A stretch of 64,000 bases of DNA from Rhizobium croatiense (GTDB lineage: Bacteria; Pseudomonadota; Alphaproteobacteria; Rhizobiales; Rhizobiaceae). The notes below the pieces were generated by a model. The model saw only the letters and a list, made by a program, of their open reading frames with translations, did not search any database and was not told where the DNA came from. The stretch lies in the NCBI RefSeq assembly GCF_019793465.1, contig NZ_JAILYJ010000004.1, positions 124,001 through 188,000 of the forward strand, in the 5' to 3' direction. Position 1 is the stretch's first letter. Each line of letters begins with the position of its first letter. Shown in pieces: positions 33,722 through 43,648 of the stretch. Position numbers and translations under genes: made by a program.

Positions 33722-34822
33722 ATGACCGTGACGTCGGCCTCTCCTGAAATCAAAATCGAACTCCACAAGTCTCCCGTCTCGGACGCCGAACGTATTCAGG
33801 CACTGGAGGCGCCCGGCTTCGGCAAGCTCTTCACGGATCATATGGTCCTGGCACGATGGACGGCCGACAAGGGCTGGCACGATGCGAAGGTTACGCCCAG
33901 GCGGCCCCTGGAGCTCGATCCGGCGAGCGCCGTGCTGCACTACGCGCAGGAAATCTTCGAGGGCATGAAAGCCTACAAGGCGGACGATGGCCGAATTCTG
34001 CTCTTTCGGCCTGAAGAGAACGCACGCCGCTTCGCGCAGTCGGCGACCCGCATGGCGATGCCTCCCGTGCCGGAAGAACTCTTCCTGAAGGCGGTCGAAG
34101 AGCTGGTCCGTGTCGACAAGGCCTGGATACCCTCAGGCGACGCCAGCCTGTACCTCCGCCCCTTCATGTTCGCCAACGAGGCGTTTCTCGGCGTTCGTCC
34201 GGCTCAGGAATATGTCTTCTGCGTCATTGCCTCTCCGGTCGGCGCCTACTTCAAGGGCGGCGCCAAGGCCGTCTCGCTTTGGGTCGAGACAGAATACACC
34301 CGTGCAGCCGCCGGCGGCACCGGTGCTGCAAAATGCGGCGGTAACTACGCAGCCAGCCTCGTGGCGCAAGCCGAGGCGTCGAAGAAGGGTTGCGATCAGG
34401 TCGTCTTCCTCGACGCCGCAGAGCATCGCTGGGTCGAAGAACTCGGCGGCATGAACGTCTTCTTCGTGATGAACGATGGATCGGTGGTCACCCCGCCCCT
34501 TGGCGGCACGATCCTGCCGGGCATCACCCGGGCCTCCGTGATCGTGCTCGCCGAAGAGAGGGGCTTGCGCGTCGAGCAGCGCCCCTACTCGTTTGCGGAA
34601 TGGCAAGACGACGCTGCCAGTGGCAGGCTCGCCGAAGCGTTCGCTTGCGGCACCGCCGCAGTCCTGGCGGGCATCGGCCTGGTTCGACATGCCGGCGGCG
34701 AGTTTCTGATCGGAGACGGACAGACCGGCAAATTGACCAGCGAACTGCGCCAGCAGCTCGTCAGTCTGCAGAAGGGCGTAACGAACGATGAGCACGGCTG
34801 GACGCGCCTCATCCCGAGCTGA
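33722..34822 (+). CDS. ilvE: Branched-chain amino acid aminotransferase
   Basis: 366 residues, fold-type IV PLP enzyme of the long BCAT type. Conserved segments are DHMVLARWTADKGWHDAKVTPRRPLELDPASAVLHYAQEIFEGMKAY, FRPEENARRFAQSATRMAMP, the PLP lysine in AKCGGNYAASL, ELGGMNVFFV and TPPLGGTILPGITRASVI. It catalyses the last step of leucine, isoleucine and valine synthesis with 2-oxoglutarate/glutamate. ilvC lies 3 kb away on the other strand, so the pathway is only loosely clustered. Confidence 0.95.
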   Translation: MTVTSASPEIKIELHKSPVSDAERIQALEAPGFGKLFTDHMVLARWTADKGWHDAKVTPRRPLELDPASAVLHYAQEIFEGMKAYKADDGRILLFRPEENARRFAQSATRMAMPPVPEELFLKAVEELVRVDKAWIPSGDASLYLRPFMFANEAFLGVRPAQEYVFCVIASPVGAYFKGGAKAVSLWVETEYTRAAAGGTGAAKCGGNYAASLVAQAEASKKGCDQVVFLDAAEHRWVEELGGMNVFFVMNDGSVVTPPLGGTILPGITRASVIVLAEERGLRVEQRPYSFAEWQDDAASGRLAEAFACGTAAVLAGIGLVRHAGGEFLIGDGQTGKLTSELRQQLVSLQKGVTNDEHGWTRLIPS

Positions 34823-34895
34823 ACTCGGTCGTGCGCCGACCCGCCTTCGGAAAGACTCCTTCAATCCAACCGACGTTGGGGATCGGCCGCTCCGC

Positions 34896-35483
34896 ATGCA
34901 TCGTGACAGCACCTCCGCCTTCTACGACGAAAACGCCGAGATTTATGCAAATCGGGCGCGCAGCCTGCCAAAGCAACAGCTCGATGCCTTCCTCGCGCGG
35001 CTTGCACCGGGTGCCGCAATCCTCGAACTCGGCTGCGGCGGCGGGCAGGACAGCGCCTACATGCTGTCGCAAGGTTTCGACGTGACACCGACCGACGGCT
35101 CGGCGGAGCTTACAAGACAGGCGGAGATGCTGATCGGCAGGCCGGTCAGGGTCATGCTGTTCCAGGATCTCGACGCCGACAGCGCCTTCGACGGCGTCTG
35201 GGCGCATGCGAGCTTGCTCCATGTTCCGAGATCCGAGCTCGCTGACGTCTTCGCCCGCATCCGCGGTGCGCTCAGAACCGGCGGCATCTTCCATGCTAGC
35301 TTCAAGGCGGGAGAAGCAGAAGGCCATGACGGCTTCGGGCGCTACTACAACTACCCCTCCCCAGACTGGCTGTCGGCGCTTCTGGTAAAGGGCGGCTGGC
35401 GTGACATAACTATCGAGGAAAGCGACGGCGGCGGTTATGACGGCAAGCCGACGCGGTGGATCACTGTGACGGCGCATCGGTAG
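34896..35483 (+). CDS. Class I SAM-dependent methyltransferase
   Basis: 195 residues. Motif I ILELGCGGGQDSAYML (about residues 51-66), DVTPTDGSAELTRQA with the acidic end of beta-2, and FDGVWAHASLLHVPRSEL (motif post II) mark the class I Rossmann fold. The substrate is unknown; the short C-terminus resembles tellurite-resistance or small-molecule methyltransferases. The ATG at 34896 is chosen because similar proteins start just before STSAFYDENAEIYA; its ribosome site is weak. It follows ilvE by 73 bp and may be read through from it. Confidence 0.86.
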   Translation: MHRDSTSAFYDENAEIYANRARSLPKQQLDAFLARLAPGAAILELGCGGGQDSAYMLSQGFDVTPTDGSAELTRQAEMLIGRPVRVMLFQDLDADSAFDGVWAHASLLHVPRSELADVFARIRGALRTGGIFHASFKAGEAEGHDGFGRYYNYPSPDWLSALLVKGGWRDITIEESDGGGYDGKPTRWITVTAHR

Positions 35484-35519
35484 GGTCGACGCTTTCCGGC
35501 GGCGGCAGAGCTCATAAAG

Positions 35520-35549
35520 GCGGCCGGAAGAGGGGCTCGTCCCGGCCGC
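35520..35549. terminator. Possible bidirectional terminator
   Basis: Stem GCGGCCGG (35520-35527) with CCGGCCGC (35542-35549) between the convergent methyltransferase and phoX genes. There is no T-tract on either side. Confidence 0.4.
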
Positions 35550-35620
35550 TAATGGCATTCGCAGTGAATTGGCAGCCTGACTGCCACTCGCCCTGAGGCT
35601 CGACGCCGCGTTTCCTGTCG

Positions 35621-37615
35621 TCAGACCGCAATCTTGCCGCCGCCGGCCTTGGTGATCGCAACGACCGCAGGACGCACCGGCATATCAGATTTGAAGTCCG
35701 GCCAGCGGGTGGAAAGATCCTCGTAATAGGACGGGCGGCCATGGCCCGACCAGTCCTCGCCGCCATCGCCAGGATGCTGCACGGCGACGAAGGCGGTTTC
35801 GTCATCCGGCGTGAACAGCGGGCCGCACATTTCGGCGCCGACCGGCACGCGGAAGAACAGTTTCGAGGTGGCGCGCGCCGCTCCTTCCGTATCGACGGCC
35901 CACAGACCGTCGGTGCGGCCGGTGGCCTTGTTGTTGTTGCCATCCGTCGACACCCAGAGGCGGCCGGCGGCATCGACGGCACAGTTATCGGGCATGCCGA
36001 ACCAGCCGTTCTTGGTCGTTTCGGTCGAGAAGGTCGCGCCGACGGCCGCAACCGATGGATCGCCGCACTTCAGGAGCACTTCCCACTTGCCTGAGGTGGC
36101 CGTGAAGTCGCCGTCGTTTTCCGAGATTTCGATGATGTGGCCGAAGGCGTTTTCCGCGCGCGGATTGGCGGCATCCACCTGGTCGGCCTTGCGGCGGGTA
36201 TTGTTGGTCAGCATGACATAGACCTTGCCGTTGACGCCGTTCGGCTGCACGTCTTCCGGGCGGTCCATCTTGGTGGCGCCGAGCGCGTCACCGGCGCGGC
36301 GACATTCGATCAGCACGTCAGCCTGGCTGGTGAAGCCGTTCTCCGCCGTCAGCGGCCCCTCACCGAAGACCATCGGCAGCCATTGCATGGTGCCGTCCTC
36401 GTTGAACTTGGCGACATGGAGCGTGCCGCTGTCGAGCAGGTTCATGTTGGCGGCGCGATCATTCGGGTTGAACGCCGCTGATGTCACGAACTTGTAGACA
36501 TAATCGAAGCGCTCGTCGTCACCGAGATAGAAGACGACCTTGCCGTTCTTGGCGACGATCGACTCGGCGCCCTCATGCTTGGTGCGGCCGAGCGCAGTGC
36601 GCTTCTTAGGTGCCGCCGTCGGGTCCATGACGTCGACCTCGACGATCCAGCCGAAACGGTTCGGCTCGTTCGGCTCCTTGGAAAGATCGAAGCGATCGTA
36701 GAAATTGGCCCACTCGTAGGCGCCTTCCGGAACGCCGTAACGCTTGTAGTTGGCGGCTTCCTTGTGACCTTCCGGCAGCGCGCCGGAGAAATAGCCGTGG
36801 AAGTTTTCTTCGGCCATGATGTAGGTGCCCCAGGGCGTGACGCCGCCGGCGCAGTTGTTGATCGTGCCGATGGCGCGGGTGCCGGTCGCATCGGCGCTGG
36901 TCTTCAGACGGTCGTTGCCGGCGGCCGGGCCGGTGATTTCCATCGGCGTGTTGGCGGTGATGCGGCGATTGTATTTGCCGTCGGTGACGACCTGCCACTT
37001 GCCACCCGTCTTCCGAATCTCGACGACGGTACCGCCATGGGCCGCCATCTCGACATCCACCTGCTCCTTGCTGAGCGCGCCCTGCTTGATCTTACCGTCG
37101 ACCACCTGCACCAGCCCGGCAAACATCAGATGCGGGTTCGTGTATTCGTGATTGACGACGAGCAGGCCATGTTCGGACGAACCGTCGAGCGGAATGAAGC
37201 CGACATAATCGTTGTTGTAGCCGAACTGCTTGCTCTGGGCATCGGCCGTCTGCTTCGTCGGATCGAACGCAGGCGCGCCCGACAGTACGGCATCGCCCCA
37301 GCGCAGCAGAATATCGGCATCATAACCTTCAGCGAGATGATGCTTGTCGTCGACGCCGGCCTCCACTTCGGAGAAGTTGAAGGCAGAGCCCTTATTGTCG
37401 GCAGCGCGCGCCTCGTCCGCGCTCATCAGCGCAATCGGGCTGACGGTCGCCGCAATGGCGGAAACGGCAAGCGAGCCCTGCAGAAAATTGCGGCGTGAAA
37501 AACGCTTGCCGATGATTTCACCCATCGTCGGATTGGCGCTGGTGTTGTGGCCGTCACCATCCGCGTCCTCAAGCTGAGTCGTCGGGAAAATTTTCTGGGA
37601 AAGATGCTCGTTCAT
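35621..37615 (-). CDS. phoX: PhoX-family alkaline phosphatase (DUF839), Tat-exported
   Basis: 664 residues. The twin-arginine signal FSRRNFLQGSLAVSA (residues 39-53) is followed by a hydrophobic segment and the AxA cleavage region near DEARAADN. The mature beta-propeller has PhoX/DUF839 motifs (LLRWGDAV, GLLVVNHEYTNPHLM, NNCAGGVTPWGTYIMAEENFHGYF, DRPEDVQPN, GDDERFDYVYKF, TPDDETAFVAVQHPGD). Known PhoX enzymes are Ca2+/Fe-dependent periplasmic monoesterases used under phosphate starvation. No convincing PhoB box was found just upstream (only a weak partial match near 37630-37650), unlike afuA. Confidence 0.92.
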   Translation of the reverse strand: MNEHLSQKIFPTTQLEDADGDGHNTSANPTMGEIIGKRFSRRNFLQGSLAVSAIAATVSPIALMSADEARAADNKGSAFNFSEVEAGVDDKHHLAEGYDADILLRWGDAVLSGAPAFDPTKQTADAQSKQFGYNNDYVGFIPLDGSSEHGLLVVNHEYTNPHLMFAGLVQVVDGKIKQGALSKEQVDVEMAAHGGTVVEIRKTGGKWQVVTDGKYNRRITANTPMEITGPAAGNDRLKTSADATGTRAIGTINNCAGGVTPWGTYIMAEENFHGYFSGALPEGHKEAANYKRYGVPEGAYEWANFYDRFDLSKEPNEPNRFGWIVEVDVMDPTAAPKKRTALGRTKHEGAESIVAKNGKVVFYLGDDERFDYVYKFVTSAAFNPNDRAANMNLLDSGTLHVAKFNEDGTMQWLPMVFGEGPLTAENGFTSQADVLIECRRAGDALGATKMDRPEDVQPNGVNGKVYVMLTNNTRRKADQVDAANPRAENAFGHIIEISENDGDFTATSGKWEVLLKCGDPSVAAVGATFSTETTKNGWFGMPDNCAVDAAGRLWVSTDGNNNKATGRTDGLWAVDTEGAARATSKLFFRVPVGAEMCGPLFTPDDETAFVAVQHPGDGGEDWSGHGRPSYYEDLSTRWPDFKSDMPVRPAVVAITKAGGGKIAV

Positions 37616-37949
37616 CCGATGCCTCCACAGTTCAAACTGGTGTCAAATTATCTTGTTTTAGACCCATTCTAAACCTAGAGGCGCGATATTACGGTTTTGC
37701 GACAGGAACGCCTTGAGGATGCTGTTCTCTCTCAGGCGGGAACGATACGGCTCAATCATAGGCCAAGGCTGGACGTTGCCGCGTCTTCTGGGACGCCAGC
37801 GATCTCGTCATCATGGCTCCGGCCGCTGACGTTGCGGCCCGACGCTTCGACCGATGCGTGCTTATGTCAGGCTAGTGCGACGCAAGCGGAAAGCCGCTAC
37901 CGAAGGCAACGGCTTGGCTGCACAACATGCAGGGAGGCAAAACCGCAAA
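37616..37949. other. Intergenic stretch upstream of phoX
   Basis: 334 bp between the ilvC terminator and the phoX start. It should hold the phoX promoter. A weak TTGACAC-CAGT-TTGAACT direct repeat on the minus strand near 37630-37650 only partly matches the PhoB consensus. No gene seen. Confidence 0.45.
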
Positions 37950-37983
37950 GCGCGCCGCATGAACCAGGTTCGATGCGGCGCGC
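37950..37983 (-). terminator. Terminator of ilvC
   Basis: Perfect 11-base stem GCGCGCCGCAT (37950-37960) with ATGCGGCGCGC (37973-37983) and a 12-base loop, 14 bp past the ilvC stop. On the minus strand it is followed by TTTGCGGTTTTG. Confidence 0.9.
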
Positions 37984-37996
37984 TCTTGAAAATCGC

Positions 37997-39052
<1,056 letters not shown>

Positions 39053-39066
39053 TCATTGAGGCGAAA

Positions 39067-39723
39067 TCAGCCGAGAGCCGGCATCTCCGCCAGTACCTTC
39101 TCCGTGCCGTAAAGCCGGAGGAAGGCGGTCACCGCCTTCTCCGCCTGGCGCGCGGTATCCTTGAGGCCGGGCTCGCCGAGCAGCATGCGCACATGCAGGT
39201 CGGAGACCACAAGGCCGTAAAGCGTATGATAGGCCTCGTCGGCATCGGCAAAGCGCAGGAGCCCTGCCCTCTTGCCGGCATCGATCAGCGCCATGGCGCG
39301 CCGGTCGATCTGGCGGCGGCCGCGTTCGAGCAGGAGCTTGCCGAGCTTCGAGCCGTCACGGTGCGACTGACCGATGGCGAGCCGGTTCAGCGCCAGCGAG
39401 ACGTCGCCGGCCAGCACCTCCAGCAGGTCGCGCGCAAAGATGACGACGTGGTCGTGCAGGCTCGCCGCCGTCAGCCGCTCACCGTTGCGCTCGAAAGTGC
39501 GCACCTTGCTCGCCTGATAGGCGATCATCGCCGAGAGCAGACCGTCACGGTCGCCGAACCACTTGTAGAGGCTTTCCTTGGAGCAATTGGCGGCACGCGC
39601 GACACCCGAGGTCGTCAGCGCCTTCTCGCCGCCATCGACGAGCAGCCGCAGCGCCTGCTCCAGAACGGCGTTCTGGCGCGGCGAAAATTCGCTCGGCTCT
39701 GCAGTATCGACAGACACGGTCAC
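39067..39723 (-). CDS. TetR-family transcriptional regulator
   Basis: 218 residues. The N-terminal helix-turn-helix is at about residues 18-62 (QNAVLEQALRLLVDGGEKALTTSGVARAANCSKESLYKWFGDRDGLL). A C-terminal TetR_C domain (KLLLERGRRQIDRRAMALI, DEAYHTLYGLVVSDLHVRMLLG) follows. A 16-bp perfect palindrome 13 bp upstream of the start is a natural autoregulatory site. ilvC lies 50 bp downstream on the same strand, so this factor may influence branched-chain amino acid synthesis. The ligand is unknown. Confidence 0.9.
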   Translation of the reverse strand: MTVSVDTAEPSEFSPRQNAVLEQALRLLVDGGEKALTTSGVARAANCSKESLYKWFGDRDGLLSAMIAYQASKVRTFERNGERLTAASLHDHVVIFARDLLEVLAGDVSLALNRLAIGQSHRDGSKLGKLLLERGRRQIDRRAMALIDAGKRAGLLRFADADEAYHTLYGLVVSDLHVRMLLGEPGLKDTARQAEKAVTAFLRLYGTEKVLAEMPALG

Positions 39724-39735
39724 GGCTCCCCTATA

Positions 39736-39751
39736 CGTACCGTACGGTACG
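39736..39751. promoter_or_regulatory. TetR operator candidate
   Basis: CGTACCGTACGGTACG, a perfect 16-bp palindrome 13 bp before the TetR start codon; a further overlapping CCGTACGG/TACGG repeat extends it to the right. Confidence 0.8.
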
Positions 39752-39904
39752 GTTCGTGAGCTTTATGCGGCAAACCGATCGGGCCGTCAAGCAGGCCCGG
39801 CAGATTTTTATACGGGAAAGGCCGGCGCCGCACCAGAATTGGATAGGCGGATACCGGGCGGAGGCTGCATAATGTTGCGAAACCTCATTGCCGGGAGCCC
39901 AGTC

Positions 39905-40426
39905 ATGTCTCGCCTTTCTGTCGCCCTTCTCCTGGCCGCAGCGATGCTCCTGGCAACGGCGCCCTTTACCGGCCGCGCCGCCGCGCAATCGGACAACGAG
40001 GTCTATGACCGCATCGAGGAATTGCACGGCGATGCCGCGGGCTTCGACCGGCCGCTGCGCCAACTCGTTCTGGCGATGCGCTCCGACGACGCCGAGACCG
40101 TCGCCGGACTTGCCGAATATCCGCTGACCGTAAAGGCCAATGGCGAGACGTACGATGTCGAAAACGCCGAGGATTTCATCGAGAATTTCGACGGTCTGGT
40201 GACGCCGGAGACCCGCCGCGCCGTCGGCCGACAGCAATATGAGGATCTCTTCGTCAGCAGCGAAGGCGTCATGCTTGCAAACGGCGCCGTCTGGATGGGC
40301 GCGGTCTGCGACGACAACGCCTGCGACGAGAGCCATTGGGCGATCATCGCCATAACAATTAGCCTCGAGACTTTTGTCGCGCAGCGAGGTCAGCCATCGC
40401 TGCGAAGCTTGCGCGCCAGCGTCTGA
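39905..40426 (+). CDS. Secreted hypothetical protein, probably with an altered C-terminus
   Basis: 173 residues. Signal peptide MSRLSVALLLAAAMLLATAPFTGRAAAQ, then a soluble domain (EVYDRIEELHGDAAGFDRPLRQLVLAMRSDDAETVAGLAEYPLTVKANGE, AVGRQQYEDLFVSSEGVMLANGAVWMGAVCDDNACDESHWAIIAI) resembling small rhizobial periplasmic proteins with a SnoaL-like outline. After AIIAI the frame runs on for 24 poorly coded residues and overlaps the convergent kinase gene by 37 bp. Restoring one base at about 40353 would give AIIAINN and a stop at 40360-40362. An in-frame ATG at 39872 is an alternative start. Confidence 0.72.
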   Translation: MSRLSVALLLAAAMLLATAPFTGRAAAQSDNEVYDRIEELHGDAAGFDRPLRQLVLAMRSDDAETVAGLAEYPLTVKANGETYDVENAEDFIENFDGLVTPETRRAVGRQQYEDLFVSSEGVMLANGAVWMGAVCDDNACDESHWAIIAITISLETFVAQRGQPSLRSLRASV

Positions 40427-42021
40427 AGCTCCTTGAAGGCTTCGTAGCGCTTGCGGTGAAGATCCGAAATCTCACCCTGCGAAGGCTGAAAGCGTGTTTC
40501 CACCCTGGTGAGTTCGCTCATCGCCGCGCGCACATCGACAAATTGGCGGCCGGCGACGGCCCCGAGGATGGCCGCCCCGAGCAGCACCGGCTCCTCGGCG
40601 GTCGTGGCGACCACCGGCTTGCCGCTCGCATCGGCGAGCATCTGGCGGACGAAATCGTGCTGGCCGGCGCCGCCGCTGATGACGATGTTTTCGACGGTGA
40701 CGCCCGCCTCGGCCTGCGTCTCGATGATCTGTCTGAGGCCGTAGCCGATGCCGGAAAGCCCGGCGACGTAGAGCGAGACGAGGCTGTCGACATCCCGCTC
40801 CATGCCGAGACCGGCGATAACAGCCCGGGCATGCGGATCGGCAAAGGGCGCGCGGTTGCCGAGGAACTCGGGAACGACATGCAGCCCGGCGGCAAGCTTG
40901 ACGGCATCGGAGGCACGGCCCGCCTTGCCGGCCGCCATGTCGGCAAGCAGGACCGGCAGCGCAATGCCTGCGCTCGTCGCAAGCTCCCTCGCCTCGCCGG
41001 CGGCCGGATGGAAGGAGAGGAGATGGTCGATCGCCGCGCCGGCGGCACTCTGGCCGCCTTCGTTCAGCCAGAGGCCCGGCACCATCGCCGAATAATAAGG
41101 TCCCCAGACGCCGGAAACGAAAGACGGTTCCGCCGTCGAGGTCATCGTGCAGGAGGAGGTCCCGAAAACATAAGCAAGATTGGCCTGCGGATCGGCGCCG
41201 ACGGTGCCGACGCCGCCGGCATGGGCATCGATCAGCCCCGCCGCGACGGCCGTGCCCGGTATCAGGCCGAGCTCTTCGGCCGCTGCAGCGGTCAGTCCCT
41301 CACCGAGCGTCGAACCGGGCTCGACGATGGAGGTGCCGATGCGGGCAAAGCCTTCGTCTGCCAGCACGCCGAGGCCAATCTGATGGAAATAGCTGCTGTC
41401 CCAGCGCTTTTCATGGGCGAGATAGGTCCACTTGCAGGTGACGGTGCAGGTCGAGCGCGAGAGGTCCCCGGTCGCCCGCCAGGTGAGGAAATCCGCAAGG
41501 TCGAAGAATTGCCAGGCGGCATCGAACACCTGGGGGCGGTTTTCCCTGAGCCAGAGAAGCTTGGGGGTTTCCATCTCGGGCGAGATGCGGCCGCCGACAT
41601 AGCGCAGCACATCATGCCCGAAGGCGTTGATGCGCTCCGCCTGCGGGACGGCACGGTGGTCCATCCACACGATGATGTCCCGCTCCGGATCTTCCGAAGG
41701 CCCGACGGGCAGCGGCTTGCCGCCTTCGCCGAGAACGACGAGCGAGCAGGTGGCGTCGAAGCCGAGCCCGACCACGGAAGCCGGATCGACGCCGGCTGCG
41801 GCAACCGCCTCCCGCACGGAAGCGCACACGGCCCGCCAGATTTCGCTGCTCGACTGCTCGACGATGGAACCGGCTTCATGAAACAGGCTGATATTGCACT
41901 TGGCGGAGGCAAGCATGCTGCCGGCCATATCGAACAAGCCGGCCCGGGCGCTGCCGGTGCCGACATCGATGCCGATGACATATCTGGCATCCGCTTCCGG
42001 GGTGTGGAATGTGTCGCTCAT
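40390..42021 (-). CDS. FGGY-family carbohydrate kinase (ribulokinase-like)
   Basis: 543 residues. The two actin-like domains show IGIDVGTGSARAGLFD (phosphate loop 1), GLGFDATCSLVVL, DPERDIIVWMDHRA, ADFLTWRATGD, AAGLIDAHAGGVG with the catalytic Asp, VFGTSSCTMT, and SGGAGQHDFVRQMLAD. These motifs fit the YDR109C/FGGY ribulokinase-like branch, which phosphorylates D-ribulose or related ketoses. The start MSDTFHTPEAD at 42021 was preferred to longer frames. It is the last gene of the operon running from 46909, after HAD, glycerophosphodiesterase and ABC importer genes. Its likely job is to phosphorylate the polyol or sugar released upstream (inference). Confidence 0.9.
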   Translation of the reverse strand: MSDTFHTPEADARYVIGIDVGTGSARAGLFDMAGSMLASAKCNISLFHEAGSIVEQSSSEIWRAVCASVREAVAAAGVDPASVVGLGFDATCSLVVLGEGGKPLPVGPSEDPERDIIVWMDHRAVPQAERINAFGHDVLRYVGGRISPEMETPKLLWLRENRPQVFDAAWQFFDLADFLTWRATGDLSRSTCTVTCKWTYLAHEKRWDSSYFHQIGLGVLADEGFARIGTSIVEPGSTLGEGLTAAAAEELGLIPGTAVAAGLIDAHAGGVGTVGADPQANLAYVFGTSSCTMTSTAEPSFVSGVWGPYYSAMVPGLWLNEGGQSAAGAAIDHLLSFHPAAGEARELATSAGIALPVLLADMAAGKAGRASDAVKLAAGLHVVPEFLGNRAPFADPHARAVIAGLGMERDVDSLVSLYVAGLSGIGYGLRQIIETQAEAGVTVENIVISGGAGQHDFVRQMLADASGKPVVATTAEEPVLLGAAILGAVAGRQFVDVRAAMSELTRVETRFQPSQGEISDLHRKRYEAFKELQTLARKLRSDG

Positions 42022-42171
42022 GGTCTCTCGCTTCAGATCGCCTGCGATCGGGTTTATGGGCAGTTTCAGCCGGATTTCAAACTCTATGTCTGGAAAGATA
42101 GCCTTCAGGGAGGCTGACATTACGCAGTCGCGGCGCCATGGCAAGGAGGGCAACGCGCTGGGCAGATGCCG

Positions 42172-42888
42172 TCACAGCCTCCCTCCGACATTTTCGAGAA
42201 TGGCGGTAAGCTCCCCCGCCCCTGTCGCAACGGCGGCTGCTCCGGCGGCATCGAGCACCGCGCGGCGGCCGGGCCTCGGATCGGCCGGATCGACGAAACC
42301 GATGGCCGTCATGCCTGCGGCGATTGCCGCCGCCACGCCATGGACGCTGTCGTCGATCATGACGCATTTGCCCGGACGGGCCCGGAAGCGCTCGGCGCAA
42401 TGCAGCAGCAGGTCGGGTGCCGGTTTCGGCCGCGAGACAGCTTCGGCGCTGAACACGCCCTCGGCGAAGGCGCTCCAGAGATCGAGCTTGCCAAGGCTGT
42501 TGCGCAGCCGCTGCATCGTGCTGTTCGAGGCGACGCATTTCGGACGGTCGAGGCTGTTGACGACCTCGGCAATGCCGGCAATCGGTGTCAGGGAGCGGGC
42601 GAATTCCTCGAACAGATTCAGATGCCACCTCTCGAACAGCGCCGCGACATCCGAGATACCGAATTCGCGCCGGCACATTTCGGCGATGATGCTTTCCGAA
42701 TTGCCGGTGAATTTGACATGAGCTTCCGCAGCGCTGATCGCAATACCGGCGCCTTGCAGCGTTTCCGCAAGCGTACGGCTGGCGATCGGCTCGCTGTCGA
42801 TCAGCACGCCGTCGCAATCGAAGATCACGAGGTCGATGCGGTCCATGGCGCCTCGCGTGCCGGGATGGTCGATGCGGCTATCGAGCAT
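42172..42888 (-). CDS. HAD-superfamily hydrolase (beta-phosphoglucomutase/phosphatase-like)
   Basis: 238 residues. HAD motif I FDCDGVLIDSEP, motif II VASNST, motif III Lys in SRPKPAPDLLLHC and motif IV MIDDSVHGVAAAIAAGM are complete, with an alpha-helical cap between residues 30 and 100. This subgroup (subfamily IA) includes small sugar-phosphate phosphatases. The ATG at 42888 has GGAGGTGAGG just upstream and follows the glycerophosphodiesterase stop by three bases; an in-frame ATG at 42846 is an alternative. The operon context suggests it acts on a phosphorylated product of the imported compound. Confidence 0.9.
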   Translation of the reverse strand: MLDSRIDHPGTRGAMDRIDLVIFDCDGVLIDSEPIASRTLAETLQGAGIAISAAEAHVKFTGNSESIIAEMCRREFGISDVAALFERWHLNLFEEFARSLTPIAGIAEVVNSLDRPKCVASNSTMQRLRNSLGKLDLWSAFAEGVFSAEAVSRPKPAPDLLLHCAERFRARPGKCVMIDDSVHGVAAAIAAGMTAIGFVDPADPRPGRRAVLDAAGAAAVATGAGELTAILENVGGRL

Positions 42889-42891
42889 GCC

Positions 42892-43620
42892 TCACCTCCG
42901 CGCCTGCAAGGCGAGATCCGGCCGGTCCGTGGTGATCTGCCGGATCGGTTTGGCAAGCCAGTATTCGAGATCGCTCGTTTTGTTCGGAACCCAGGCGCCG
43001 AGCCGGTCGAGCGGCACGAGCCGGGTGATCTCGTCCCACTTCGCCTGAAGCAGCGACTTCTCGATTGCGATAATATCCGAGCACTGCTTCATCAGGCGGA
43101 GGCCGCTCGCAAGGCCGAGGCGCTCGGCCGACTTGGCGTCGAAGGACGACAAGGTGCGAATTCCGGGCGCGGCCTTGCGAATATCGGCAAGCACGTCGGG
43201 ATGAAAGCTCGTCAGGATCGAGCGCTCCTCTAGACCAAGCCGCTCGACGGCGGCGAATGCCTTGGCCGCCAACCCCTCGTAAGGCGTCCCGTCGGCATGG
43301 GTCTTCAGTTCGATGTGAAGCTCGAGCGGCGTGTCCTTGAAGACGGCAAGGACCTCTTCCAGTGTCGGGATCGCCTCCGCGTCGCTATCCTTGAGGCTGA
43401 TTTCCCGATGTTTTCCGGGGCCGAGGTCGGCGACCAGGCCGAGCGCATCCGTCGTGCGCTCCAGCGTCGGGTCGTGGATGACGAGCATTTCGCCCGAGCG
43501 CGTCAGGTGGATGTCGAACTCCACGCCGTCAACAGGCATTTGCGCAAGGTTGCGGAAGCCCGAAAGACTGTTTTCGGGCCAGAGATTGCGGCCACCGCGG
43601 TGGCCGATGATATGCACCAT
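42892..43620 (-). CDS. ugpQ: Glycerophosphodiester phosphodiesterase, cytoplasmic
   Basis: 242 residues. IIGHRGGRNLWPENSLSGFRN at the start holds the catalytic His-Arg and Glu, VEFDIHLTRSGEMLVIHDPTLERTTD the metal Asp and second His, and ELHIELK the later Glu-Lys pair: a complete GDPD-family site. There is no signal peptide, so it works in the cytoplasm on substrates that have been imported, splitting glycerophospho-X to glycerol-3-phosphate and X. It lies between the ugpE-like permease and the HAD gene on one operon. Confidence 0.92.
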   Translation of the reverse strand: MVHIIGHRGGRNLWPENSLSGFRNLAQMPVDGVEFDIHLTRSGEMLVIHDPTLERTTDALGLVADLGPGKHREISLKDSDAEAIPTLEEVLAVFKDTPLELHIELKTHADGTPYEGLAAKAFAAVERLGLEERSILTSFHPDVLADIRKAAPGIRTLSSFDAKSAERLGLASGLRLMKQCSDIIAIEKSLLQAKWDEITRLVPLDRLGAWVPNKTSDLEYWLAKPIRQITTDRPDLALQARR

Positions 43621-43648
43621 CGTCTGAATTTCCTTGAGATGTCGCGTG

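Noticed and set aside
37630..37650. PhoB box before phoX
   Set aside because: Only a partial match to the 7-4-7 repeat, much weaker than the box before afuA.
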